Assembly: GCA_015057635.1 (NCBI GenBank)
Contig: SVEB01000041.1
Coordinates: forward strand, 62,001 to 126,000
Length of the DNA stretch: 64,000 nucleotides
Direction: 5' to 3'
DNA from: Lachnospiraceae bacterium
GTDB taxonomy: Bacteria > Bacillota > Clostridia > Lachnospirales > Lachnospiraceae
Positions 29,123 to 38,047 of the stretch are shown one piece after another; the first letter of the stretch is position 1, and each line of letters starts with the position of its first letter. The notes under the pieces are model-generated. The model saw only the letters and a program-made list of their open reading frames with translations, had not been told where the DNA came from and did no database searches. The position numbers and the translations under genes were made by a program.

Positions 29123-29290
29123 GGAAGATGGGGAGTGGTCAGGGAAGAGATGTCACGTGAAGAGGGGGCTGGCCGGGGCACGATATTTTTCCGGAATGTC
29201 TAGCTCATGACGAACATTCGGAAAAGATATCGTGCTCCGGTCCCCGACCTCTTCGAGTGGCGGATCTTCCTGGGTTGCTCCCCATCTTTC
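29123..29290 (-). repeat. Long palindromic element, copy E (short form)
   Basis: A 168-bp imperfect hairpin, ends GGAAGATGGGGAG and the near-complement at 29278-29290. The apex is at 29194-29219; read on the minus strand it is GTTCGTCATGAGCTAGAC, which is the right-core motif of the family. The inner arm and loop are absent as in copy D. It lies 23 bp after the stop of the PTS-type gene (minus strand) and between convergent genes, which is a terminator position. Confidence 0.75.
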
Positions 29291-29313
29291 TTTCTCTGTC
29301 AGACATCCATCTC

Positions 29314-30384
29314 CTACAATTCGAGTTTCATATCCCCGGCTTTGATAAGGCCTTTTTTGCGAAGAAACTCGGAAATCAGGAAGGCTAGGATGGCAGGAAG
29401 TACAAAATGCATCAGACCGATCTGGAACAGCGCGGTTCCGGTGCCAAGGGCTGGCTGCATTTCCTGGTATGCCATGATCTGGCCAACTAAACCGGCTGTT
29501 CCCATGCCGGAACCGGTTGCATTGTTTGTCATTTTAAAGAGAAGGGTCGATACCGGACCTAAAATGGCACTGGTTAAGATGGCTGGCAGCCAGATGATCG
29601 GTCTCTTTATGATATTTGGAACCTGCAGCATGCTTGTGCCAAGACCCTGTGCTAATAGGCCGCCGGTTTTGTTCTCACGGTAGCTTGCAACGGCAAAGCC
29701 TACCATATTCGCACAGCATCCAACTGCGGCAGCACCGGCAGCAAGGCCGTTTAGACCAAGAACAATGCCAAGTGCAGCGGAGCTGATCGGAAGCGTTAAT
29801 ACCATTCCCATGACAACCGCTACGATGACACCCATTAGGAATGGACGGCGTTCGGTTCCCCAGTTGATGATATTGCCAATGCCCATCATAAAGGATGATA
29901 TGTAAGGACCGATTAAGAGGCCGACTGTGGAACCGCCCATAATGGATACCACAGGCGTGAACAAAATATCGATCTTTGTCTTGCCGGATACCAGGTGTCC
30001 AAGCTCGATTGCTACGTAGGCAGCGATAAATGCACCGAGAGGTTCGCCAGGTCCTGCAAGGACAACCGCGCCGGTATCACTTAGAAAGGTTCCGGCTAAG
30101 ATCTTGGATGCAAAGCCGCCGACCATGCCCGCAACTGCAGCGGATAATACGACGAGCGGACTTTCCTTGAATTTGTATGCTACCCCGCATCCGATTCCAG
30201 CACCGGTAAGTGCGGATGCTGCTTTTCCAATCAGATAAATCTTGTTACCAAGAGAACCTCCGATTAAGGTCTGCCCAATCTGTGAGATGATGGTTCCTAC
30301 GATCAGAGTGGCGAACAGGCCAAGCGCCATACCGCTTAATCCGTCGATAAAAATACGATTGAGTAATTGTTTGACTTTTTTCAT
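29314..30384 (-). CDS. PTS_EIIC_2-type membrane protein (possible transporter)
   Basis: A 356-residue integral membrane protein with about nine to ten hydrophobic segments and many glycines, matching the PTS_EIIC_2 family of stand-alone IIC-like proteins (FIDGLSGMALGLFATLIVG, PGEPLGAFIAAYVAIELGH). No EIIA or EIIB domain or HPr-type partner is nearby, so phosphotransfer is unsupported. It lies downstream of niaR on the same strand with its own promoter and a palindrome in the 219-bp gap, so niacin or a related vitamin is a candidate substrate (inference). Palindrome E follows its stop. Confidence 0.72.
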   Translation of the reverse strand: MKKVKQLLNRIFIDGLSGMALGLFATLIVGTIISQIGQTLIGGSLGNKIYLIGKAASALTGAGIGCGVAYKFKESPLVVLSAAVAGMVGGFASKILAGTFLSDTGAVVLAGPGEPLGAFIAAYVAIELGHLVSGKTKIDILFTPVVSIMGGSTVGLLIGPYISSFMMGIGNIINWGTERRPFLMGVIVAVVMGMVLTLPISSAALGIVLGLNGLAAGAAAVGCCANMVGFAVASYRENKTGGLLAQGLGTSMLQVPNIIKRPIIWLPAILTSAILGPVSTLLFKMTNNATGSGMGTAGLVGQIMAYQEMQPALGTGTALFQIGLMHFVLPAILAFLISEFLRKKGLIKAGDMKLEL

Positions 30385-30481
30385 AATCCCTCCTCAGGCA
30401 TGATTTGCCTGTTTAAATAGAATATTAGTATTAGTCCATAATCCACAGAAGTCAGTCGAATATAAGCTGGATATAGGTCGA

Positions 30482-30549
30482 ATTATAGCACGAATAAAGC
30501 TGTGCATAGGACTGGTCCATATGTGGATTTACAGTGTATACACATGTAA
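30482..30549 (-). promoter_or_regulatory. Promoter and palindromic operator candidate upstream of the PTS-type gene
   Basis: Minus-strand extended -10 TGCTATAAT (TATAAT at 30482-30487), with no clear -35. About 45 bp upstream is an inverted repeat TTACA-N11-TGTAA (30529-30549) whose centre is the palindrome GTGTATACAC; a second imperfect repeat (AGCTG-N6-CACCT) lies just beyond. They could bind the neighbouring NiaR, but I have not matched them to a verified NiaR box. Confidence 0.4.
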
Positions 30550-30603
30550 TACAGCTGTCTTGTCACCTAACAGTAACATAATAGGATAAAAAAGTCAATA
30601 ATA

Positions 30604-31116
30604 TCAATCAACCAGATAATGCTTTTTGCGAAGTTCCTCTTCAATCGTATCTAAGATCTGTTCGTTATCGGCTTCCACAGTATGGACATGATAGTCATTC
30701 GTTAATTCTTTTAGCGGAACCGTCTTTTCGGCGGTTACTTTGGCCACGAAGTCATAGACATCTTTTCTTGTCTCAATGATCAGATCGGTCGTAATGCTGC
30801 CGTAGATGGGATGGCTTACAATCACATTTAGTACTTTTCCGCCGTAATCCACAATGGTACAGAGTTCATCTTCGATCTGACTCGTTGTATGACGGACAGA
30901 AAAGCAGCGGTGTGCTCTTTCTTTTTCCTGCACATACAGAATATATCCTTTGGTTGTAGACAGGATATTTTTATTGACTGCACGTAAAAGCGCGATATCC
31001 TGAACAATCACCTGTCTGCTGACTCCAAGCTTTTTGGCAAGATCGCTTCCGGAGATTGGTTCCTTGCTAGCAGTTAGAAGTTCTAATAATTTTTCTCTTC
31101 TTTCATTTCCTTCCAT
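30604..31116 (-). CDS. niaR: Niacin-responsive transcriptional repressor (HTH + 3H domain)
   Basis: A 170-residue repressor of the NiaR/YrxA family. It has an N-terminal HTH_11 helix-turn-helix (ISGSDLAKKLGVSRQVIVQD) and a C-terminal 3H ligand domain with the three spaced histidines the family is named for (visible in VRHTTSQ, VSHPIYGS and YHVHTVE). Known members bind nicotinic acid and repress NAD biosynthesis or niacin uptake genes. No nad genes are in the window; the only same-strand neighbour downstream is the PTS-type membrane protein. Confidence 0.87.
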   Translation of the reverse strand: MEGNERREKLLELLTASKEPISGSDLAKKLGVSRQVIVQDIALLRAVNKNILSTTKGYILYVQEKERAHRCFSVRHTTSQIEDELCTIVDYGGKVLNVIVSHPIYGSITTDLIIETRKDVYDFVAKVTAEKTVPLKELTNDYHVHTVEADNEQILDTIEEELRKKHYLVD

Positions 31117-31213
31117 GTAAAAATAGCTCCTTTCGGTAAGAATAGATAAAGGAATGGTAAGAGGAAGCTTTCGCTCCCTCCTTTTTCTAAGAGCCCGCGG
31201 GCAGGTTCCTGCC

Positions 31214-31906
31214 TTAGATGCGTGCTACTAATGCCTTCATAAGTTTTACAGTGTGTTCGATTGCTTTTGCTTCAAATGTTGGATAATCCATTTCTGCAGA
31301 GTTATCTGCCTTATCGGAGATGGCTCTTACGATTAAGAATGGAATATTGTTTAAGAAAGCAGCCTGCGCGATTGCAGCACCTTCCATTTCAGTGCACATA
31401 GCGCCGAAGTTTGCGATCAGGGAATCTTTCTTCGCTTTATCTGCAATGAACTGATCTCCGCTGACAACACGTCCGGTAAATACAGAGATATCAGTATTTA
31501 CTTCTTCACATGCCGCTTTTGCAAGGGCAACTAAGTTTTCATCGGCTTTAAATGTGGATGTTTCCATACGAGGAATCACACCGAGGTCATAGCCGAATGC
31601 TACTGCATCTACGTCGTGCTGGAGTGCATCCGTAGAGAGTACGATGTCGCCGATATCGATTGCAGCGTCAAGAGAACCTGCAATACCGGTGTTGATTACC
31701 ATGGATACCTGGAATTCATCGGCTAAGATCTGAGTACAGATGGCCGCATTTACCTTTCCAATTCCGGAACGCACGATTACGAGTTCTTTTTCTCCTAAGA
31801 ATCCGTGGTTGAATTCCATGTTTGCTTTTTTAATCATGCGGACATTTGTCATTTCCTGTTTTAACTGATTTACTTCTTCTTCCATAGCGCCAATAATGCC
31901 TATCAT
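31214..31906 (-). CDS. mtnN: 5'-methylthioadenosine/S-adenosylhomocysteine nucleosidase
   Basis: Cleaves MTA and SAH to adenine and the thioribose or ribosylhomocysteine, recycling by-products of SAM use and feeding autoinducer-2 synthesis when LuxS is present. The 230-residue protein has MIGIIGAMEEEV (catalytic acid region), VNTGIAGSLD, FVTG-like VFTGRVVSGDQFI, and the substrate pocket CTEMEGAAIAQ followed by VRAISDKAD with the catalytic Asp. It has its own promoter (31951-31979). Confidence 0.95.
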   Translation of the reverse strand: MIGIIGAMEEEVNQLKQEMTNVRMIKKANMEFNHGFLGEKELVIVRSGIGKVNAAICTQILADEFQVSMVINTGIAGSLDAAIDIGDIVLSTDALQHDVDAVAFGYDLGVIPRMETSTFKADENLVALAKAACEEVNTDISVFTGRVVSGDQFIADKAKKDSLIANFGAMCTEMEGAAIAQAAFLNNIPFLIVRAISDKADNSAEMDYPTFEAKAIEHTVKLMKALVARI

Positions 31907-31950
31907 AAAAAATCCTCACTTCCATTTTACTATCCTGTTCAGATATTCTT

Positions 31951-31979
31951 ATTATAACCAAGAAAGAATGGGTTGTCAC
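31951..31979 (-). promoter_or_regulatory. Promoter of mtnN
   Basis: Minus-strand GTGACA (31974-31979) and TATAAT (31951-31956), 17 bp apart. Confidence 0.75.
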
Positions 31980-32104
31980 TATAATTAGCGAACCAAAGGA
32001 AACCATGGGGAAATACGGAATGGATTGCATTTGGAGGAAAATTAGTATACAATAGGAAGGATAAATCAATGATTTTAAGAGTCGGGCCAAGGAGGAGATG
32101 TTTT

Positions 32105-32353
32105 ATGAATTATAAGACAACAGGAGTATGTGCACGAGAAATTAACTTCGAAGTAGAAGAAAAGGGTGGAAAGAAAATCATTAAGTCTGTTCAGTTCGTG
32201 GGCGGCTGCAATGGAAATACAAGCGGAATCTCCAAGCTAGTACAGGGGATGGAAGTAGAAGAAGTTATCAAGCGCTTAGAGGGTGTTACCTGCGGGCCGA
32301 AGAAGACATCATGTCCAGATCAGCTGGCGCATGCATTAAGAGGTTTAGTGTAA
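32105..32353 (+). CDS. TSCPD domain protein
   Basis: An 82-residue protein of the small TSCPD family. The signature TSCPDQLAHAL is complete, and four cysteines (CAREI, GGCNG, TCGP, SCPD) match the four-Cys subfamily. The same module forms the C-terminal end of some B12-dependent ribonucleotide reductases, but as a free protein its function is unknown. ATG 32105 is chosen over 32069 because AAGGAGGAG lies 8-14 bases before it. It ends 39 bp before murG. Confidence 0.88.
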   Translation: MNYKTTGVCAREINFEVEEKGGKKIIKSVQFVGGCNGNTSGISKLVQGMEVEEVIKRLEGVTCGPKKTSCPDQLAHALRGLV

Positions 32354-32392
32354 GGTTAATCCGAGTCAGGAGAAGAGAAAAGAGGATTTTTT

Positions 32393-33457
32393 ATGAAACG
32401 AATTGTGTTTACCGGTGGAGGGACAGCCGGTCATGTTACGCCGAATATTGCACTGATTGCAAGGCTAAAACAGGACGGCTATGATATTCATTACATTGGT
32501 TCATACGAAGGTATCGAAAAAGAGCTGATTACGAAGATTGGCATTCCGTATTACGGAATTTCATCAGGCAAGTTAAGAAGATACTTTGATATTAAGAATT
32601 TTACAGATCCATTTAAGGTATTAAAAGGGTATCAGGAAGCAAAGAAGCTGATGAAGAAGCTGAATCCCGACATTGTATTCTCAAAGGGAGGCTTTGTGGC
32701 AGTGCCGGTCGTATTAGCAGCACACAAAAGAAAAATTCCGGTAATCATCCATGAATCGGATATGACACCGGGCCTTGCAAATAAAATCTGTCTGCCATCT
32801 GCGACAAAGGTTTGTGCGAACTTCCCGGAAGCAGTGAATTATCTGCCAAAGGATAAGGCAGTGGTGACAGGAACGCCGATCCGTAAGGAATTATTTGCAG
32901 GCAACCGTATCAAAGGTCTGGAGTTCTGTGGATTCTCCGCAAATATGCCAGTGCTTCTAGTAGTAGGTGGAAGTACAGGTGCTGTTAAGGTGAATGAAGC
33001 CGTAAGAAATCTTCTTCCTACGCTGATTAAGAATTTCCAGGTTATCCATCTGTGCGGAAAAGGAAAGACTGACAAGAACTATATTGGCATGGATAACTAT
33101 GTTCAGTTCGAATACATCAGCAAGGAATTAAGCGATTTATTTGCAGCAGCGGATATCGTGATCTCCAGGGCAGGTGCCAATGCGATCTGTGAACTGTTAG
33201 CATTAAAGAAACCGAATATCTTAATCCCATTATCTGCGAATGCCAGCAGAGGGGATCAGATCTTAAATGCGGATTCATTTGAACATCAGGGCTTTAGCTA
33301 CGTGATCAAAGAGGAAGACTTGACGAATGAAACACTTTTAGAGGCTGTGGAAACAGTTTATGAAAAAAGAGGTTCTTACATTCACGCAATGGAGAATGCA
33401 AGCCAAAACGATGCGACAGAGACGATCGTGAAGTTAATTAAAGAAGTACAGAGATAG
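32393..33457 (+). CDS. murG: UDP-GlcNAc:lipid I N-acetylglucosaminyltransferase MurG
   Basis: Peripheral membrane GT28 enzyme that converts lipid I to lipid II, the last cytoplasmic step of peptidoglycan synthesis. The 354-residue protein has the glycine-rich loops TGGGTAGHVTPN and VVGGSTGAVKVNEA, SKGGFVAVPVVLAA, IHESDMTPGLANK and the donor-site region SRAGANAICEL. It is not within an mra/mur cluster here. A strong terminator follows. Confidence 0.95.
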   Translation: MKRIVFTGGGTAGHVTPNIALIARLKQDGYDIHYIGSYEGIEKELITKIGIPYYGISSGKLRRYFDIKNFTDPFKVLKGYQEAKKLMKKLNPDIVFSKGGFVAVPVVLAAHKRKIPVIIHESDMTPGLANKICLPSATKVCANFPEAVNYLPKDKAVVTGTPIRKELFAGNRIKGLEFCGFSANMPVLLVVGGSTGAVKVNEAVRNLLPTLIKNFQVIHLCGKGKTDKNYIGMDNYVQFEYISKELSDLFAAADIVISRAGANAICELLALKKPNILIPLSANASRGDQILNADSFEHQGFSYVIKEEDLTNETLLEAVETVYEKRGSYIHAMENASQNDATETIVKLIKEVQR

Positions 33458-33464
33458 AAAAAGC

Positions 33465-33522
33465 CGTTCCATTCGCTTTTTGCCAGCTACAGACTGGTAA
33501 AAAGCGAATGGAACGTTTTTTT
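33465..33522 (+). terminator. Terminator of murG
   Basis: A 22-bp perfect stem from CGTTCCATTCGC (33465) to its complement ending at 33515, a seven-base loop, then a run of T. Confidence 0.92.
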
Positions 33523-33576
33523 ATTCATTAGAAAATTTTATGCACATGTCCTGTATAACAGCCAGGGCATGTTTTT

Positions 33577-34851
33577 TTATACACCCGCTACCGGGATATT
33601 GGATAACAGTATGGCAGCAGGCCCGCAAAAGTCTCTTTCTGTCTGTTCTTCACTGGAGAAGATCATATTCTTCTGGCAGTCTAAGATACTTCCGTTAATG
33701 GAACCGCCGGTTACCGGAGTGATAGAGTTTCCGTCATAGAGGAAGGCAAGGCGGATTTCGCCGCCAAAGTGTCCGGTAAAGGCATCCATCTGGAAGTCGG
33801 AGAAATTAACGATATGAAGATACGGCTTTGCTTTCATTTCCGAAAGAGATGTGGTTCCCGGTTTTACTAAGATGCCACGGTAGCTGCCGGTCGGCTCTTC
33901 ATTCAGATACCGGCAGAAGCGGCTGTCTCCATGAATGGTCTTTAACGTGCCATCCAAAAGCAGAGGGCGTTCGGTCATAAAGATACCTTCTTCGCTATAA
34001 GGTGCTATTGGTTTTAAGGTGATATTTAATGTTTCTCCCGTCACATTTTCCCCTTGTACATTCGTTCCAACCGAATAAGAAGAATACTTCGGATAGATCA
34101 TGGCTGCATTGGCACGCGCTATATAGTAGCTAAAAAATGTTTTCACATAGGAGTCACTTAAGATAACAGAGTATGTTCCGGCAGCAGGAGCAGTGCAAGC
34201 TTTTGCTCTGGCCCTTGTCATCTCAAGTGCCGCTTTTACCTTTTCTTTCAGTTCATCCGTATTTAAGTCGTCGTAGGAAAAGCTTTTATACGTTTCCACA
34301 TCGGCAGGTGTTGTGCACTGAGCGACGAATTCCCCTTTTGCCTCATAGGTGATAAAGCTTACATCGATTCCCTGGGAATTTACAATCCGGGTATCCTTCC
34401 TATTTAAGAAAAGCTCTGCGGAGTTTAAGAAGGTTGTCTCATCCGTATCATAATGGAACAGGGCTTCTGTCATAATGGAAGCACTCTCTTCCAGTGTCTT
34501 GTGAGAAATCTGGGAGTCGGTTAAAGAAGGCTTTCTATCACTTCCTTCTGGAAGCTCATAAAATGGGTTGCATACAAAGCCGGCAGCATAGTAGGCGGAT
34601 GCTAGCTTGTCGCCAATCTCAGAGGCAGTCATGCCGGCAGGAAGCGTGATAGAGGAGGAACCGCGCATATTTGTATTCTCTTTTACAAAGTCATGATACA
34701 CCGTGATAGAATACTCGGTCACATCCTTTTCGCGACGCATATCCAGCCTCTTGCGGATAAAGAAAAGCTCCGCAGTCTGAGTTTTACTTTCTTTAATCAG
34801 ATAGGTAGTAATCTGTTTTTCTTTTAATTGTTCTAAAATGGTCTGTAACAT
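33577..34851 (-). CDS. TldD/PmbA family protein, TldE (PmbA) type subunit
   Basis: A 424-residue partner of the TldD-type protease. It lacks the HExxxH motif of TldD, as TldE/PmbA subunits do. The N-terminal swivelling domain and C-terminal PmbA fold are indicated by length and by segments such as YSVGTNVQGENVTGETLNI. The start at 34851 (MLQTILEQLKEKQIT) is preferred over 34896 because GAAAGGA lies just upstream and the extra 15 residues look unrelated. It follows tldD on the same strand with a 119-bp gap. The pair degrades unfolded peptides or matures peptides in known cases; the substrate here is unknown. Confidence 0.78.
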   Translation of the reverse strand: MLQTILEQLKEKQITTYLIKESKTQTAELFFIRKRLDMRREKDVTEYSITVYHDFVKENTNMRGSSSITLPAGMTASEIGDKLASAYYAAGFVCNPFYELPEGSDRKPSLTDSQISHKTLEESASIMTEALFHYDTDETTFLNSAELFLNRKDTRIVNSQGIDVSFITYEAKGEFVAQCTTPADVETYKSFSYDDLNTDELKEKVKAALEMTRARAKACTAPAAGTYSVILSDSYVKTFFSYYIARANAAMIYPKYSSYSVGTNVQGENVTGETLNITLKPIAPYSEEGIFMTERPLLLDGTLKTIHGDSRFCRYLNEEPTGSYRGILVKPGTTSLSEMKAKPYLHIVNFSDFQMDAFTGHFGGEIRLAFLYDGNSITPVTGGSINGSILDCQKNMIFSSEEQTERDFCGPAAILLSNIPVAGV

Positions 34852-34970
34852 GAAAGAACCTGTCCTTTCTATTGAATATAGGTGATAAGATGTCATGGCA
34901 GATAGGCTGTGTCAGAGAAAGCCATGTACATAAAAACACATGGGATTTAGATAAAAGCAGTTAAAAGCGT

Positions 34971-36407
34971 TTATCCAAGACGAATTTTAGCTTTCATATA
35001 AGGACCGCCGTCGGATACCTTCACCCATTCCTTATAGCCTTTTCCACAGAAGCCGCCGCCTCCAAGTTCCACGGTATCGCTCATCATCGTGATGGATTTT
35101 AACAGATCCGGCACATACCCGGTTAAAACGATTGGGGAGAAGATTCTGCCGGTGAGCTTTCCGTCTTTGATTTCCCTTGCTACATTTACCATGCACTGAA
35201 TGCCCCAGTTCTTTGGGTCTTCCATGCCGCTGCTTGGATTATCTAAAAGAAAACCATACGAGATAGAGGAAATCATATCTTCCACGCTGTCTTTTCCGCC
35301 TTCAAAGTAGGTATTGGTCATACGGGTATAGGCTTTGCGTTCAAAGCTTTCTCTTCTTCCGTTTCCGGTCGGTTTGGTATGTAAATGCATAGCGCTCTGG
35401 GCGTCACTGATCCCCTGTTTTAAGATGCCGTTCTCGATGATAACAGTATCATGGGCGAGAGTCCCTTCATCATCAAAGAAGAAGGTTGCAGTCTGTTTTG
35501 CCGCACACGCACCGTCATGCATGGTGACAAGAGGGCTTGCGACATATTCCCCAATATACTGTTTGGCAAGCGCACGATTCTTTACGAACATATCCATCTC
35601 CACACCATGGCCAAATGCTTCATGTACGATCATGCCGGTAACATCCGGTGTGCAGACACAGTCATAAAGACCTGGTGTAATCGGAGCAGAGTCCAATAGT
35701 TCAATGGCATTCTTGCAGCACAGAGTTGTATAATCCATCATCTGATCTAAGATTTCGGTGCCGCCAAGACAGCTGAAGCTCTTGTAATAATCTTTGATTT
35801 CCTCACCTTTGGAAGCAAGTGCAGAGATACTGCCGTTTGTCCAGAGGATGTTCTGCTCTAAATCCCTGTTTGGTGACAGGAACATCTTATGGATATACTG
35901 GTAGCCGATGGAGGCATTGCAGTCCGCGATTTTTTTATCGTAGGCACGGCCTTTCTCGCTGATCGCAGTCAGCTTTTCAATAATCTTTTCATCACCGGTT
36001 AAAATAGGATCTTCTTCATATTCCGTGCTTTTTAAAAGCGTCATCGGTTCATCCGGAATATGGGCGTATTCGCTTTCGGTCACACCGCCCGGAAGAAAGG
36101 AGGAAAGCGGAATCAGATGTTTTCTTATCTTTTTCAGAATATCCTCTATATTGTCTTTTTCTAAGCAGTTGAAGCTGTATTCGGCATAGCCTTTTCCATC
36201 ATATACTTTAATGACATATCCTCTGGTACTAAGAAGGGAGTCTTCGGCGATCACAGTGCCGCGTTTCGATACCCGGTATGTTTTGGAAAAGGTATCGGAA
36301 GCTAAAACAGAGGCATAGTCATATTCTTTGCACAGTCTTTCTAAAAGCTGTTTTAGCAGTATTTTTTTCTGGCTTAAAAATGTACTGGAGCTTACTTTCA
36401 TCATCAT
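34971..36407 (-). CDS. tldD: TldD-type metalloprotease subunit
   Basis: The catalytic subunit of a TldD-TldE type zinc protease, 478 residues. The zinc motif is intact: VHEAFGHGVEMD (HExxxH). Other conserved segments are SPLVTMHDGA, NYTYFEGG-like NTYFEGGKDS and the C-terminal SDTVELGGGGFCGKGYKEW. TldD works as a heterodimer with TldE/PmbA, encoded just downstream, and needs the partner to form a closed chamber. Ribosome binding site GAAAGGA precedes a run of three ATG codons, so the exact start among them is uncertain. Confidence 0.88.
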   Translation of the reverse strand: MMMKVSSSTFLSQKKILLKQLLERLCKEYDYASVLASDTFSKTYRVSKRGTVIAEDSLLSTRGYVIKVYDGKGYAEYSFNCLEKDNIEDILKKIRKHLIPLSSFLPGGVTESEYAHIPDEPMTLLKSTEYEEDPILTGDEKIIEKLTAISEKGRAYDKKIADCNASIGYQYIHKMFLSPNRDLEQNILWTNGSISALASKGEEIKDYYKSFSCLGGTEILDQMMDYTTLCCKNAIELLDSAPITPGLYDCVCTPDVTGMIVHEAFGHGVEMDMFVKNRALAKQYIGEYVASPLVTMHDGACAAKQTATFFFDDEGTLAHDTVIIENGILKQGISDAQSAMHLHTKPTGNGRRESFERKAYTRMTNTYFEGGKDSVEDMISSISYGFLLDNPSSGMEDPKNWGIQCMVNVAREIKDGKLTGRIFSPIVLTGYVPDLLKSITMMSDTVELGGGGFCGKGYKEWVKVSDGGPYMKAKIRLG

Positions 36408-36437
36408 TTTCCTTTCTAAAATATCTTTCTATGCAAA

Positions 36438-36483
36438 GATGCTGCATAAAATAGCGAAGAAAGTCACGTTTTCATGCAGCATC
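36438..36483. other. Hairpin between the HIT gene and tldD
   Basis: A 10-bp stem GATGCTGCAT/ATGCAGCATC with a 26-base loop. No good T-run follows in the direction of transcription, so it may be an attenuator-like or processing hairpin. Confidence 0.4.
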
Positions 36484-36504
36484 ATTGCTTTTAGGATTTA
36501 ATTG

Positions 36505-36921
36505 TTAAAGAGCTGCTTTTAACTTGGCAGCGAGTTCATTGGCTTCTCCGTCTGCATAGGAAAGAGTGGTCCATGGAATGGTCACGGAATCATTCTCATA
36601 GCGAGGGATTAAGTGAAAATGAAGATGGAACACGCTCTGTCCTGCAGCAGCACCGGTATTCTGTAACAGGTTGACGCCATCACAAGAAAGAACTTTCATC
36701 ATCGCTTTTTCTACTTTGGAAGCAACGAGTAATGCCTTTGCGGCAGTCGCCTCTTCAATATCGGTTAAGTCATGGCAGTGATTCTTTGGAAGGATCAGAG
36801 CATGTCCTTTCATAGCGGGAGAAATATCTAAGATGACACGGAATAAGTCATCCTCATAAATTGTGGCAGACGGGATGTCGCCATTCGCGATCTTACAAAA
36901 AATACAGTTTGAATCAGTCAT
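36505..36921 (-). CDS. HIT-family nucleotide-binding protein
   Basis: A 138-residue histidine-triad protein of the Hint/PKCI group, which hydrolyses adenosine phosphoramidates and similar nucleotide conjugates. The triad VFHLHFHLIPRY (HxHxH) is intact, and the N-terminal CIFCKIANGDIPS includes the usual zinc-type CxxC. It is the first of three same-strand genes (HIT, tldD, tldE), but a hairpin separates it from tldD. Confidence 0.93.
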   Translation of the reverse strand: MTDSNCIFCKIANGDIPSATIYEDDLFRVILDISPAMKGHALILPKNHCHDLTDIEEATAAKALLVASKVEKAMMKVLSCDGVNLLQNTGAAAGQSVFHLHFHLIPRYENDSVTIPWTTLSYADGEANELAAKLKAAL

Positions 36922-37168
36922 AAGTTTTTACCTCCTAGAACATGGGCTGCCGTCATAAAATCGGCTAGCCGCCTTTCTTCATTATAGTACAGTGTATTCG
37001 GAAAGAAAAGTAATTTTTTAACAAATGAGATGAGGACTGGGTGCAGGCGGGAAGTTTGGGTTGTAAGAGTTTATATTTTTTGTTAAAATTTGTATAAGAA
37101 TGAACTGGAAAAGAAATCATATAGAAATATAAAAAATGTCAGAACAGATTGGAAAAGGGGGATGAAGA

Positions 37169-37930
37169 ATGAAAGAAGAGGAAGATGAGAGAATTAAACA
37201 GCTTTTAAGTGAGAACGAGGAGTTTGCTGCAGCAATCAGTCAGATTAAGGAAGATAATCAGTTAGCAATTTCTAAGATGTCCCATGAGATTCGCAATATG
37301 ATCACGCTCGTAAAGAGCTCACTGCAGATTATCGAGACTAGACATCCGGAAGTAAAGGATTTCGCATTATGGGAACAGATCGGTGAGGATCTGAATACGA
37401 CCAATGAGATGCTAATGCAGTATTCTACGTATAATAATCTGTTAAAGGTCAATAAAAAATCAGGTGATATCATCACACTGATCGAGAATACGGCCGAAAG
37501 CTTCCGGCCACAATGTGAACAGAGAGGAATCGGGTTATTTGTTTCCATTGCGGCAGAAGCGAGAAAGTATGCCAGCCATTATGAGTTTGATAAGATCCGG
37601 ATGAAGCAGGCGTTGATTAACCTGATTAAGAATGCGATGGAAGCGTGCAGCAGGAATGATGAGATTACCGTTTCGCTCTCCTTAGATCACGAGAAACTGG
37701 CAGACTCCCCTTCTTTGCTTCTGCAGGTATCGGATAATGGATATTCTATCAATAAAGAGATTATGAAAAAGCTGTTTGAGCCATATTTTACGACAAAAGA
37801 TACCGGGACAGGATTAGGCTTATCGATCGTGAAGAAAATCATTTACTCCCATGGAGGTGATATCTCGGTGGAGTCCGATGATGCGGTGACCAAGGTATCC
37901 TGTTATCTACCGACTAAACAGCATGCATAA
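37169..37930 (+). CDS. Soluble orphan sensor histidine kinase
   Basis: A 253-residue kinase with no membrane segment. A short coiled-coil N-terminus (about 1-30) leads to the H box SKMSHEIRNMITLVKS with His39, the N box LINLIKNAMEA, the G1 box QVSDNGYSIN, and the G2 region TKDTGTGLGLSIV. This is the minimal HisKA + HATPase_c layout seen in some sporulation-type kinases and cytoplasmic kinases. No response regulator is adjacent, so the partner is unknown. Input would have to come from a partner protein or the short N-terminus. Confidence 0.88.
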   Translation: MKEEEDERIKQLLSENEEFAAAISQIKEDNQLAISKMSHEIRNMITLVKSSLQIIETRHPEVKDFALWEQIGEDLNTTNEMLMQYSTYNNLLKVNKKSGDIITLIENTAESFRPQCEQRGIGLFVSIAAEARKYASHYEFDKIRMKQALINLIKNAMEACSRNDEITVSLSLDHEKLADSPSLLLQVSDNGYSINKEIMKKLFEPYFTTKDTGTGLGLSIVKKIIYSHGGDISVESDDAVTKVSCYLPTKQHA

Positions 37931-37940
37931 GGAATTTGCT

Positions 37941-38017
37941 AGAAAGAAAAGCCGTCCTCTTCTTTTATCGTCCGATTTGGAATCTGACGATAAGAGAAGA
38001 GGACGGCTTTTCTTTCT
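37941..38017. terminator. Long bidirectional terminator
   Basis: A stem of about 31 bp: AGAAAGAAAAGCCGTCCTCT onward pairs with the segment ending at 38017, with A/T runs on both sides. It lies between the kinase gene and a convergent gene. Confidence 0.9.
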
Positions 38018-38047
38018 TTATCTTAAATCTATATTGATAAGGCAAAC

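Noticed and set aside
29207-29683. 158-codon plus-strand frame crossing palindrome E and the PTS-type gene
   Set aside because: It begins inside a palindrome arm and is antisense to a clear membrane protein gene.
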